NCBI RefSeq assembly: GCF_004681125.1
Contig: NZ_SIHO01000003.1
Coordinates: 400,122-464,121, forward strand
Length of the DNA: 64,000 nucleotides
Direction: 5' to 3'
Source of the DNA: Glacieibacterium arshaanense
Lineage (GTDB): Bacteria > Pseudomonadota > Alphaproteobacteria > Sphingomonadales > Sphingomonadaceae
In this document: piece by piece, positions 25,765 through 33,664 of the stretch
Layout of the letters: every line of letters begins with the position of its first letter
Position numbering within the stretch: position 1 is the stretch's first letter
Made by a program: the position numbers and the translations under genes
The notes under the pieces: generated by a model
The model's database searches: none
What the model saw: the letters and a program-made list of their open reading frames with translations, nothing else
What the model was told of the DNA's origin: nothing

Positions 25765-26778
25765 TTAGCGCCGGGTTTTGACCGCGACCGACTCGGGCAA
25801 TTCTTCGCCGAACACACGCTGGTAATACTCGGCGACAATGCTGCGTTCGGCTTCATCGCACTTGTTGAGGAAGCTGACGCGGAACGCGAAGCCGAGGTTC
25901 TTGAAAATCTCGGCGTTCTGCGCCCAGGTCAGCACGGTGCGCGGCGACATGACCGTCGAAATGTCGCCGGCGATGAAGCCTTGGCGCGTCATGTCGGCGA
26001 CCTTGACCATGTTCGCGACCTGCTTGCGGCCGGCTTCGGTGTCGAGGCCCTTGACCTTGGCGACGACGATCGAGGTTTCGACTGGTGCCGCCAGATAGTT
26101 GAGCGTCGTGACGATGTTCCAGCGGTCCATCTGGCCCTGGTTGATCTGCTGCGTGCCGTGATACAGGCCGGACGTGTCGCCAAGCCCGATGGTATTCGCG
26201 GTGGCGAACAGCCGGAAATACGGATTCGGGCGAATCACCCGGTTCTGGTCGAGCAAGGTCAGCTTGCCGTCGGTTTCGAGCACGCGCTGGATAACGAACA
26301 TCACATCGGGACGACCGGCGTCATATTCGTCGAACACCAAGGCCGTCGGCGTCTGCAGCGCCCAGGGCAACAGGCCTTCGCGGAACTCGGTGACCTGCTT
26401 GCCTTCGCGTAGCACGATCGCGTCCTTGCCGATCAGGTCGATGCGGCTGATGTGGCTGTCGAGATTGATGCGGATGCACGGCCACTTCAGCCGCGCCGCA
26501 ACCTGTTCGATATGCGTCGATTTTCCGGTGCCGTGATAGCCCTGGATCATCACGCGGCGGTTGAACGCGAAGCCCGCGAGGATGGCGAGCGTCGTGTCGG
26601 GGTCGAACACATAGGTCGGATCGACTTCGGGGACGCGTTCATCGGCGATGGTGAACGCCGGAATCTGCATGTCGATATCGATGCCGAAGACGCTGCGCGC
26701 ATCGACCGTCGTGTCGGGCGCATTGAGCGCGGTGTGGGTGTGCGGGCTGCTATCGGCAGAAAGGGCAGAACTGGCCAC
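25765..26778 (-). CDS. cobS: Cobaltochelatase-type AAA+ subunit CobS
   Basis: AAA+ ATPase of 337 residues that works with CobT (and CobN) in aerobic cobalamin synthesis. Walker A GYHGTGKS lies at residues 80-87. Walker B is in [24 protein letters not shown], and the sensor region is [21 protein letters not shown]. The GTG at 26778 begins four bases after the stop of the DnaJ-domain gene, a typical operon junction. Length and motifs are those of full CobS. CobS/CobT are often kept in alphaproteobacteria even apart from other cob genes. Confidence 0.95.
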   Translation of the reverse strand: MASSALSADSSPHTHTALNAPDTTVDARSVFGIDIDMQIPAFTIADERVPEVDPTYVFDPDTTLAILAGFAFNRRVMIQGYHGTGKSTHIEQVAARLKWPCIRINLDSHISRIDLIGKDAIVLREGKQVTEFREGLLPWALQTPTALVFDEYDAGRPDVMFVIQRVLETDGKLTLLDQNRVIRPNPYFRLFATANTIGLGDTSGLYHGTQQINQGQMDRWNIVTTLNYLAAPVETSIVVAKVKGLDTEAGRKQVANMVKVADMTRQGFIAGDISTVMSPRTVLTWAQNAEIFKNLGFAFRVSFLNKCDEAERSIVAEYYQRVFGEELPESVAVKTRR

Positions 26779-26782
26779 GGTG

Positions 26783-27364
26783 TTACGGCTCCTTGGGCGT
26801 GCGCGCGAAGGCGGGTATGGACTTTAGGTGCGTATAGGCTTGCACCGCGTCCTGCAACTGTCGCTCGGTCGATCGATCGCCGCCGTTGCTGTCGGGGTGG
26901 TAGCGACGGACAAGCGCCTTATAGGCGCGGCTGAGTTCGGCACGCGTCGCGGCGGGCGTCAGGCCGAGCGTCTTGAGCGCCTTCAGATCGGCATCGCCAA
27001 GCACATGGCCGTTGGCGCTACGCTTGGGCGCGGCCTCACCGTAGCGGCCGCGCAAGGCGCCGAGCGGATCGTTGAAACGCATCGTCGGATCGTGCGCGGC
27101 GCGTTCCCAGCCGGCCAAAGGCGATTGCGCGGCGGCGATGTCATCGGGGCTGAGGCCATCGAAAAAATTATACCTGGCATTGAATTCGCGGACATGGTCG
27201 AGGCACAGGAACTGCCAGCCACCGACGCTGCCGGGCTCGCGGTTCGACAGCGGCGCGCGGAACTCGCCCACCTCGGTGCAACCCGGCGCCGCACAGCGTT
27301 CGGGTTCGGGGCGTTCGACGCGACCGTGGAAACGTGGCCGCCGTACTGGAGCTTCTTCCGACAA
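26783..27364 (-). CDS. J-domain (DnaJ-class) molecular chaperone
   Basis: Protein of about 193 residues with a C-terminal J domain. The HPD motif stands in [14 protein letters not shown] after [23 protein letters not shown]. The N-terminal part has CAAPGC and FLCLDH, which could form a zinc site, and a conserved [23 protein letters not shown]. This dnaJ-like gene beside cobS and bolA recurs in alphaproteobacteria. No ATG fits; the TTG at 27364 starting [14 protein letters not shown] is the best choice, and the start is uncertain. It is divergent from bolA with a 67-base gap. Confidence 0.82.
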   Translation of the reverse strand: MSEEAPVRRPRFHGRVERPEPERCAAPGCTEVGEFRAPLSNREPGSVGGWQFLCLDHVREFNARYNFFDGLSPDDIAAAQSPLAGWERAAHDPTMRFNDPLGALRGRYGEAAPKRSANGHVLGDADLKALKTLGLTPAATRAELSRAYKALVRRYHPDSNGGDRSTERQLQDAVQAYTHLKSIPAFARTPKEP

Positions 27365-27431
27365 ATGCGCGGCCTTGGCTGGTGGTCCGCCTGTCCCTAT
27401 ACGAGGCGAAGCGGCTTTGGGAGTGGTGAAG

Positions 27432-27704
27432 ATGGCGACGATGGCAGAGCAGATCGAGGCCCGTATTGTCGCAGCGCTGCATCCCGCCAGCCTCGAGATC
27501 ATCGACGACAGCCATCTGCATAGCGGCCACGCCGGCCACCGCGCCGGTGGCGAGAGCCATTTCACCGTCATCGTCAAGGCCGCGGCGTTCGAAGGCCTGT
27601 CGCGCGTGGCGCGCCAGCGCGCGGTCTATACCGCGCTTGGCGACCTGATGGCGCCCGACCGCATCCATGCGCTGGTCATCCGCGCCGATACCCCCGATAC
27701 ATAA
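27432..27704 (+). CDS. bolA: BolA-family protein
   Basis: BolA-like protein of 90 residues. The class II KH-like fold is marked by LEIIDDSHLHSGHAGHRAGGESHFTVIVKAAAFEGLSRVARQRAVY and the ending DRIHALVIRADTP. The His in the SHLHSGH turn is the candidate cluster ligand when BolA binds a monothiol glutaredoxin with a shared [2Fe-2S]. The ATG at 27432 is used; a second ATG at 27441 is equally possible. It is divergent from the J-domain gene. Confidence 0.93.
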   Translation: MATMAEQIEARIVAALHPASLEIIDDSHLHSGHAGHRAGGESHFTVIVKAAAFEGLSRVARQRAVYTALGDLMAPDRIHALVIRADTPDT

Positions 27705-27772
27705 ATAAAGCTCATGACACTTGTCAGGTGTTGTTGGGCTTCCCAATTAGCGGCGTAGCCGGGCCCCTCTGG

Positions 27773-27829
27773 CGCACGAGACGTCGTGCGTGATGTCGGC
27801 GCTTCCCTTGAAAAAGGATGCGCGCCGAC
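27773..27829 (+). promoter_or_regulatory. Structured 5' leader of terC (candidate regulatory RNA)
   Basis: Two hairpins precede terC. The first is CGCACGA/TCGTGCG (27773-27779, 27784-27790) with a GACG loop. The second is GTCGGCGC/GCGCCGAC (27795-27802, 27822-27829) enclosing an inner CCTT-GAAA-AAGG stem (27806-27817) with a GNRA-type tetraloop. Further pairing around GGGCTTCCC upstream is possible. TerC genes are often under Mn-sensing yybP-ykoY or the uncharacterised terC RNA motif. The GGGGAGUAG-type core of yybP-ykoY was not found, so the class is undecided. Confidence 0.5.
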
Positions 27830-27851
27830 GGGTGTGCGGGGTGAATGATAC

Positions 27852-28844
27852 ATGGAATTTCTGCTATTCGACTTTCTGGGCAAGCCGCTGTGGATGTGGC
27901 TGGGCTTTCTCGGCATCGTGTTCACGCTGCTGGCGCTCGATCTGGGTGTGCTGCACCGCGACGAGCATGAGATCAGCGTCAAGGAAAGCCTTTGGCTTTC
28001 GGCGGGCTATATCACGCTCGGCCTGGCGTTCGGCGCTGTGGTGTGGTGGCAGCTCGGCATCGTCGCGGCCGAAGAATATGTGACGGGCTATGTCATCGAA
28101 AAGAGCCTGGCGATGGACAACGTCTTCGTCATCGCGATGATATTCAGTTATTTTGCGATCCCCCGGCTCTACCAGCACCGCGTGCTGTTCTGGGGTATAC
28201 TCGGCGTCATCGTGCTGCGCGGCATCATGATCGCGCTCGGCACCACCATCGTCGAACAGTTCCACTGGGCGCTCTACATATTCGGCGCGTTCCTGATCTA
28301 CACCGGCGTCCGCATGTGGATGATGGCCGAGCAGGACTATTCGGTCGGCGATTCGAAAATCCTTGCCTACATCCGCGGCCACTTCCGCATCACCGACGAG
28401 CTCCACGGCCATGACTTCACCGTCAAGAAGGTCGATCCCAAGACCGGCAAGCTCGCGACCTTCGCGACGCCGCTGCTGCTGGCGCTGGTGATGGTCGAGT
28501 TCGTCGACCTGGTGTTCGCGGTCGATTCGATCCCGGCGATCTTCGCGATCACCACCGACCCGTTCATCGTCTACACGTCGAACATCTTCGCCATCCTCGG
28601 CCTGCGCGCGCTGTATTTCGCGCTGGCGGCGATGGTCCACCGCTTCCACTATCTGAAGTACGCGCTGAGCGTGCTGCTGGTGTTCATCGGTTCGAAGATC
28701 TTCGTCGGCGACTTGCTCGGCTTCGAAGGTGGCAAGTTCCCGGCGTCGCTGTCGCTCGCCATCACCGTCGGCATTCTGGCGGCCGGTGTCGGCTGGTCGC
28801 TGTGGAAAACCCGCAACGACCCCCCTGTCGAATCGGCGACTTGA
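27852..28844 (+). CDS. TerC-family integral membrane protein
   Basis: Polytopic membrane protein of 330 residues in the TerC/Alx family, linked to manganese export and tellurite resistance. Key family motifs with membrane-embedded acidic residues are ESLAMDNVFVIAMIFSYFAIP and VEFVDLVFAVDSIPAIFAIT. About nine hydrophobic segments are seen. The start MEFLLFDFLGKPLW is typical for alphaproteobacterial TerC, preceded by a GGGGTGA site. It stands alone after a structured leader, suggesting riboregulation by metal or pH. Confidence 0.93.
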   Translation: MEFLLFDFLGKPLWMWLGFLGIVFTLLALDLGVLHRDEHEISVKESLWLSAGYITLGLAFGAVVWWQLGIVAAEEYVTGYVIEKSLAMDNVFVIAMIFSYFAIPRLYQHRVLFWGILGVIVLRGIMIALGTTIVEQFHWALYIFGAFLIYTGVRMWMMAEQDYSVGDSKILAYIRGHFRITDELHGHDFTVKKVDPKTGKLATFATPLLLALVMVEFVDLVFAVDSIPAIFAITTDPFIVYTSNIFAILGLRALYFALAAMVHRFHYLKYALSVLLVFIGSKIFVGDLLGFEGGKFPASLSLAITVGILAAGVGWSLWKTRNDPPVESAT

Positions 28845-28887
28845 ACCGCAAGCGCGCGCGGCGCATAAGGCGCCGCGCGCGACGTGC

Positions 28888-28963
<76 letters not shown>

Positions 28964-29041
28964 CAACCCAACCAAATGACAATCAGGCCGCTGATCGGCC
29001 CGCCAGCGCGAGCCGCGGCAGCTACCGGCCGTTGTTTTCGG

Positions 29042-30763
29042 TCAAGCCGGGTTGCCTGTGTGCAGTAACCAGCCAAACGCTGCCGCCAGAATGATCAGAG
29101 CCAGGCTGGCGGTGGGCCACCGCCGCAACAAAGCATCGGCATTTTCAAAGCCGGTGCCCGCCGCCGTCATCAGCCGCCGCCATGGTCCGTCGCCGAACAG
29201 CGGCCGCCGTGCCAGCGTTGCCGCCAAGGCAAAGCCACCGGCGACCACGAGCAGCGTCGGCAGCAGTTCCTTCGGCGCGAGCGGGTTGGAAATCAGCCCG
29301 GCGGGCAATCCTGCAGCGGGAACGACAGCAGCCACGCCGAGCAGCAGCGACAATAACGCCAGTCCCAGTGCCGAGAATTCGGAAAGCCGCGACACCTTGG
29401 TCGCGAGCTGCAGCGGCGCCGGCAGCGAACGCAACGCGCGCGTCAGCACCAGCACGACATAGCCTGCCGTGAACGCTGCGCCGCCTTGCAGCACGGCCGT
29501 CCACCACCATTGCTCGCTGCTTGCGGCAGCGCCGAGCAGCAGCTTCTTGGCGAGATAGGCACCGCTCGGCACCAACCCCATCAGCGCCAGCCCGGCCACC
29601 GCGAACGCCAGCACCGTCACCGGCAGCGCACGCGCGACGCCGCCCAGATCGGCGATGCGGTCATGGCCTAGCGCCGCGTAGATCAGCCCCGCCGCCATGA
29701 ACATGCCGGCCTTGGCGGTGGCGTGCGATGCTGCTTGCAGCAGCCCGCCGGTCAGCGCGTCGCCGTGGAGCATCGCGCCGGTGGCAATGTCGAACGCCAG
29801 CGGGAACATCAGGAACAGGTAGCCGATCTGCGCGATCGTCGAATAGGCGACGAGCAGCTTGAGGCGCTTCTGGCGTAGCGCGACAATGCTGCCGAAAACA
29901 ATGGCGGCAGCGCCAAGCCCGCCGAGCAGCTGCGCTGCATCGAAGGTCACCACAGCGGGCATGACGTCGAACCACAGCCGTACGACCAGGAACCATGAAC
30001 CTTTGACGACCAGTGCCGACAGCACCGCGCTTGCGGCGGCGGGCGCACCGGCGTGCGCGGGCGGCAGCCAGATGTGCAGCGGGAACAGTGCGGTTTTCGC
30101 CAGCAGCCCGACCGTCATCAGCGCCAGCACCGTCCAGGTGACGATGCCGGGTTGTACGAGATGTGCCAGCATCTCGATATCGAGCGTGGCATAGGCGCCG
30201 TAAATCAGAACCGCACCGAGCAGGTAGAGCAGCGAGCCCAGAAGCGCGAACAGCAGGTAACGCAGCGCCGCGCGCAAGGTTTCGCCGCGACCGTCGAGGC
30301 AGACCAGCGGCACCCCGGCAAAGGTTAGCAACTCGAGCCCGACATACAGCGTGAACAGGTCGCCGCTGACGAACACCAGATTGAGCGAGCCCCAGACCGC
30401 GAGCAGCAGCAACCAGAACGCCAGTGGCGCGCGGGCCTCGGTCACCCCCGGCGGCGTCGCAAAATCGCGGCGCGCATAAAGCCCAATGCCGGCAATCACC
30501 GCCGCGACCACGACCATCATCGCTGCCGCCAGCCCGTCGGCGCGCAGCGCGACCCCGAGTGGCGGCGCCCAGCCGCCGAGCAGATAGACCTGTGATGCGT
30601 CGAGGACGGTACGCGCGGTCGCGAAGGCTATCGCGAGGCCGGCGACGATGACCAGCGCTGCGACCCGCGCGGCATGGCGCCCGCCGGCGACAAGTCCTAC
30701 CATCATGCCGATGAACGGCAGCAGCACCGCCGCGACCAGCAGCCAACCGGATGGCGTCGTCAT
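29042..30763 (-). CDS. mrpD: Mrp-type antiporter subunit D (ND2/ND4-like)
   Basis: Membrane protein of 573 residues in the proton-conducting ND2/4/5 family. The core carries KTALFPLHIWLPPAHAGAPAAASAVLSALVVKGSWFL, with the Lys and His positions of the antiporter-like channel, and YSTIAQIGYLFLMFPLAF. It is longer than typical MrpD (about 490-500) because of an extra C-terminal helix region. It is the last gene of the E-F-G-B-C-D cluster. As the only ND5-like subunit visible here, it would have to carry the ion path alone or with a distant partner. The tRNA-Thr gene lies just beyond its 3' end. Confidence 0.9.
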   Translation of the reverse strand: MTTPSGWLLVAAVLLPFIGMMVGLVAGGRHAARVAALVIVAGLAIAFATARTVLDASQVYLLGGWAPPLGVALRADGLAAAMMVVVAAVIAGIGLYARRDFATPPGVTEARAPLAFWLLLLAVWGSLNLVFVSGDLFTLYVGLELLTFAGVPLVCLDGRGETLRAALRYLLFALLGSLLYLLGAVLIYGAYATLDIEMLAHLVQPGIVTWTVLALMTVGLLAKTALFPLHIWLPPAHAGAPAAASAVLSALVVKGSWFLVVRLWFDVMPAVVTFDAAQLLGGLGAAAIVFGSIVALRQKRLKLLVAYSTIAQIGYLFLMFPLAFDIATGAMLHGDALTGGLLQAASHATAKAGMFMAAGLIYAALGHDRIADLGGVARALPVTVLAFAVAGLALMGLVPSGAYLAKKLLLGAAASSEQWWWTAVLQGGAAFTAGYVVLVLTRALRSLPAPLQLATKVSRLSEFSALGLALLSLLLGVAAVVPAAGLPAGLISNPLAPKELLPTLLVVAGGFALAATLARRPLFGDGPWRRLMTAAGTGFENADALLRRWPTASLALIILAAAFGWLLHTGNPA

Positions 30764-30778
30764 CGCGGCACGTCTCGG

Positions 30779-31111
30779 CTAGTCATTGTCATCGGTAGGT
30801 TCAGCCGGTGGTTCGGCCAGCGTGACGTCACCGGTAACCGCATTTAGCCGCAGCACCAGCGCCACCGCCAGCGCGGTCGCCGAAAACGCCACGACAATGC
30901 CGGTAATCAGCAGTGCCTGCAGCACTGGGTCGCCGCCGAAGCCCGCCGCAGCCCCGCGCCGCGCAACCGCCCCGGCGAGCAGGAAGACGCCGCTGCCCGC
31001 GATGTTGAACGCTAAAATCTTGCGCAGCGGTGCCGGGTTGGCGATCAGCCCGAACACCCCGAGTCCGATCAATGCGCAGGCTGTCAGCCCGTAGAGCAAA
31101 GTGTCGTTCAT
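30779..31111 (-). CDS. mrpC: Mrp-type antiporter subunit C (NuoK-like)
   Basis: Small membrane protein of 110 residues with three hydrophobic segments, homologous to NuoK/MnhC. The pattern YGLTACALIGLGVFGLI...LAFNIAGSGVFLLAGAVA, DPVLQALLITGIVVAFSATALAVALVLRL fits the family, including the conserved QALLITGIVVAFS. A Glu common in the second helix of MrpC seems replaced. It overlaps the upstream B-type gene by four bases (ATGA) and precedes mrpD by 15 bases. Confidence 0.9.
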   Translation of the reverse strand: MNDTLLYGLTACALIGLGVFGLIANPAPLRKILAFNIAGSGVFLLAGAVARRGAAAGFGGDPVLQALLITGIVVAFSATALAVALVLRLNAVTGDVTLAEPPAEPTDDND

Positions 31112-32037
31112 GACGACGTTCGCTGCGGCGGGCCGGGGAGCAACAGCGCGAGAATCAGCGTCAACGTCGGCATCAGTGCGATTTCAATGGCGAGTATCAG
31201 CGGCTTGGCCGCTTCGGGCGGCAGTGCCAGGAACGCGCCGGCACTGTAGCTGCCAAACACGCCGACCGCGATGAATCCGAGCGGCCCGGCGACCAGCGCC
31301 GCGCGCAGCCAGCGCGACCCGACGCGCGGCGCATCGGTCAGCCCCGCCGCCATCGTCAGCAGCCATATCGCGGCAAGGATGGTCGCGCCCTGGAACTTGC
31401 CGCCGGGATTGTCGGCGCCGGTCCAGAAAATATAGACGCCGATGACCAGCCCGATCGGTGGCAGGATGCGCGCCAGATAGGCGAGGATGCCGTTGGGCGG
31501 TGCGCTTTGCGCGAAGCCCGGCCGGCCTGGCCAAGCACTGTCGGCACCCAGCGACCAGGCTCCCACCAGCGCGAACAACAGCACGATGGCTTCGAGCAGC
31601 GTGTCCATCGACCGGAACGCCAGCAGCACCGCGGTAATCGCATTCTCGACCCCCGTCACCGCGATGTTGTCGGCAACCAAGGGCGCAAGCGTCGGGGCAG
31701 GGTCGGGCAGTGCCAGCACGCAGGCGGCCAACACTGCAGTTGTTGTCGCAGCGGCGATGGCCGCCAGCGCCAGCGTCATTGATGTCGCCGGTGCAGCAGG
31801 CGGTGCAGTACGCAGCCGTATCACCGCACCGATCAGCAGCGCGCCGGTCAGTCCGCCACCAATAGCCGCTTCGGTCAGCGCGATATCGATGCCGTGGAGC
31901 TGCAGCCATGCCAGCGTCAGCAGCAAGCCATAGGCGATGAATGCCGCGACCGCGGCAAAGGCGTTGCGCGCCAGCACGACCCAAGCCGCCAGGCCGAGCA
32001 GCACCACCACCAGCGCGGCATCGAACAGGAGCGTCAT
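31108..32037 (-). CDS. Fused MbhD-MbhE-MnhB-type Mrp subunit
   Basis: Membrane protein of 309 residues in three parts. The N-terminal ~85 residues are DUF4040/MbhD-like (LLLTLAWLQLHGIDIALTEAAIGGGL). A middle part has the MbhE signature TGVENAITAVLLAFRSMDTLLEAIVLLFAL. The C-terminal part is MnhB-like (LPPIGLVIGVYIFWTGADNPGGKFQGATILAAIWLL). In standard Mrp the first two parts are the C-terminus of MrpA; here they are fused to MrpB instead and no MrpA N-terminal half is present. The ATG at 32037 overlaps the mrpG stop. Confidence 0.88.
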   Translation of the reverse strand: MTLLFDAALVVVLLGLAAWVVLARNAFAAVAAFIAYGLLLTLAWLQLHGIDIALTEAAIGGGLTGALLIGAVIRLRTAPPAAPATSMTLALAAIAAATTTAVLAACVLALPDPAPTLAPLVADNIAVTGVENAITAVLLAFRSMDTLLEAIVLLFALVGAWSLGADSAWPGRPGFAQSAPPNGILAYLARILPPIGLVIGVYIFWTGADNPGGKFQGATILAAIWLLTMAAGLTDAPRVGSRWLRAALVAGPLGFIAVGVFGSYSAGAFLALPPEAAKPLILAIEIALMPTLTLILALLLPGPPQRTSS

Positions 32038-32330
32038 GGCGCCGGATCGCTGCCGTGTCGGACCAGTCGTGCGATCAACTGCGCGACGCATGCCCCCGAC
32101 ACCATGACGAGCAACCAGACCGCGACCAGCTTGATGCCGATGATGACGCCGCCGACCTGCGGCACCAGCCCGAGCACGACGAGCCCGAGCCCGAGATTGT
32201 CAGCTTTGGTCAGCGCATGTAGCCGCGTCAGTGCATCGGGAAAGCGCAGCAGCCCGACGGTGCCGGCGAGGTAGAAGACCGCACCGGCGCTCACCAGCAC
32301 GACCGTCCAAAGATCGAGCAGCGCGCTCAC
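32034..32330 (-). CDS. mrpG: Mrp-type antiporter subunit G
   Basis: Membrane protein of 98 residues, MnhG/PhaG family. Three helices with the signature AGTVGLLRFPDALTRLHALTKADNLGLGLVVLGL are clear; the RFPD and LHA-KAD motifs are diagnostic. Both ends overlap neighbours by four bases (with mrpF upstream and the fused B-type gene downstream), so translation is coupled through the cluster. Confidence 0.93.
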   Translation of the reverse strand: MSALLDLWTVVLVSAGAVFYLAGTVGLLRFPDALTRLHALTKADNLGLGLVVLGLVPQVGGVIIGIKLVAVWLLVMVSGACVAQLIARLVRHGSDPAP

Positions 32331-32602
32331 TGGCTATTGTCCGGCGGGCGACGCGTGGTGCTGGCGCGCACCAGCGCCACGCCGGCAAATGCCGCGAGCA
32401 GCGCCAACGTCAGTGCGACATCGATCAGCGCCGGTGACGCGCTGACAACGCCGATCAGCAGCACCAGCGCAATGCTGCCGGTGCCGAGCAACTGCACCGC
32501 CATCAGCCGGTCGGCATCACCCGGCCCGCGCAGCAGCCGCACCAACCCGACCGCAACAACCAGAAGGATGAAACACGCCGCGCCGGTCAGGAATTCAGCC
32601 AT
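32327..32602 (-). CDS. mrpF: Mrp-type antiporter subunit F
   Basis: Membrane protein of 91 residues, MnhF/PhaF family, three helices. The motif LLRGPGDADRLMAVQLLGTGSIALVLLIGVV with its conserved Asp-Arg is diagnostic. The start overlaps the end of mrpE by eight bases and the stop overlaps mrpG by four. Confidence 0.92.
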   Translation of the reverse strand: MAEFLTGAACFILLVVAVGLVRLLRGPGDADRLMAVQLLGTGSIALVLLIGVVSASPALIDVALTLALLAAFAGVALVRASTTRRPPDNSQ

Positions 32603-33110
32603 GCCGCCGCCCTGCGGTCAGCGCGCGCGCCAGCCGGCGTTCCTCGGCCCAGAGCGACTCAACCACCGGCTCGCGGATATCGAGGCAATGATATTCGAGC
32701 ACGCCATCAATTTCGCCGCACGGCACGGTACCGGGCATCATGCTAGTAATGGTGGCGAAGGTGTTGCGCGCGATGCCTTCGGGAAAATCGAGCGGGCACA
32801 TGACGAACCCCGGTTGCAGCGGCAGCCGCGGGTCGAACGCCCGGCGCGCTACATCGAACCCGGCGAGCACCGATTGCCAGATAAAATGCGGCATCAGTGC
32901 CAGCAGGCTGCGCAGGTGGATGCTGCCCGCCGCCGGCGCATAGAGCCGCAGGCTGACCAGCGTCGCCGCGACAACCGCAAAGGCGCCGACGGCGAGGTCG
33001 CCCGGCTTGGCGCTCGGCATCAGCAGCAGCCAGATCAGCGCCAGGGTGAAGGCGCGGCCCAGCGCGGCGGCGCGCGGCGATGGCAGTGCCCGGAGAGCTT
33101 GCGCCGTCAC
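32595..33110 (-). CDS. mrpE: Mrp-type antiporter subunit E
   Basis: Membrane protein of 171 residues, MnhE family. N-terminal helices (RAFTLALIWLLLMPSAKPGDLAVGAFAVVAATLVSLRLY) precede the conserved soluble part LLALMPHFIWQSVLAGFDVARRAFDPR...FITRNTFATIT-like, ending VLEYHCLDI. The GTG at 33110 overlaps the TGA of the unknown upstream gene (GTGA) and is preferred. A longer in-frame start at 33197 would overlap that gene by ~90 bases. Confidence 0.88.
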   Translation of the reverse strand: MTAQALRALPSPRAAALGRAFTLALIWLLLMPSAKPGDLAVGAFAVVAATLVSLRLYAPAAGSIHLRSLLALMPHFIWQSVLAGFDVARRAFDPRLPLQPGFVMCPLDFPEGIARNTFATITSMMPGTVPCGEIDGVLEYHCLDIREPVVESLWAEERRLARALTAGRRHG

Positions 33111-33664
33111 GGCTGCCCCCGCTCGGAGCCCGACAGCTGCACGTCGGCGCGGCTCAGCCGCTCGTAAAGCTTCGTCGACGCGCGGATCGGCCACCAATCA
33201 TAGAGGAAGATATTGATCGGGTGCCACAGCGCCACCCAGCCGCCGATGACGACGCTTTCCTGCACCAGCAGCGCATAATGTTCGTTGGCAATCAGCCCGC
33301 CGACCGCCTCGCTGATGGCGATGGCAATCGCCAGAAAGCCGAGGCCGATGGCGAGGCTGATGCGGCCATCGCGAAACAGCCGGCGCAGTTCGCGGCGTGT
33401 GCCGGCGACGCGGCGGTTGAAGTTTTCGTGCACGGCGGCGCGTAAAAGTGCTGCATCGTCGGCGCTCGCTGGCTCGTCGGTCAGCGTAACGCGCAGCCCC
33501 AGCGTGGCGCGCAGCGGCGCCTCTTCGGCCCAGTCGACGATGTACGCCGACACCACCGGATCAAGGTCACGCTTGCGGAACGGCGCCGGGTCCATCGAGT
33601 TGAACAACTGCTTCTGCACCGCGACGTGCAGGTCGAGCCAGAGCGTTTCCGCCGATTCTTCCAT
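33107..33664 (-). CDS. Unknown two-helix membrane protein coupled to the Mrp operon
   Basis: Protein of 185 residues with no family I recognise. It has a soluble N-terminal ~105 residues, rich in charged residues (DWAEEAPLRATLGLRVTL, HENFNRRVAGTRRELRRLF). Two hydrophobic segments follow (ISLAIGLGFLAIAIAISEAVGGLI and ESVVIGGWVALWHPINIFLYDWW), then a short charged tail. The Trp/His-rich WHPINIFLYDWWPIR motif looks conserved-protein-like. It starts inside the RND pump stop (TAATG) and its stop overlaps the mrpE start (GTGA). It is thus embedded in a tightly coupled operon and may be an assembly or regulatory partner of the Mrp complex. Confidence 0.7.
   Translation of the reverse strand: MEESAETLWLDLHVAVQKQLFNSMDPAPFRKRDLDPVVSAYIVDWAEEAPLRATLGLRVTLTDEPASADDAALLRAAVHENFNRRVAGTRRELRRLFRDGRISLAIGLGFLAIAIAISEAVGGLIANEHYALLVQESVVIGGWVALWHPINIFLYDWWPIRASTKLYERLSRADVQLSGSERGQP

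Noticed and set aside
27705-27851. Manganese riboswitch of the yybP-ykoY class before terC
   Set aside because: The conserved GGGGAGUAG-type loop was not found, so the leader is reported only as structured.
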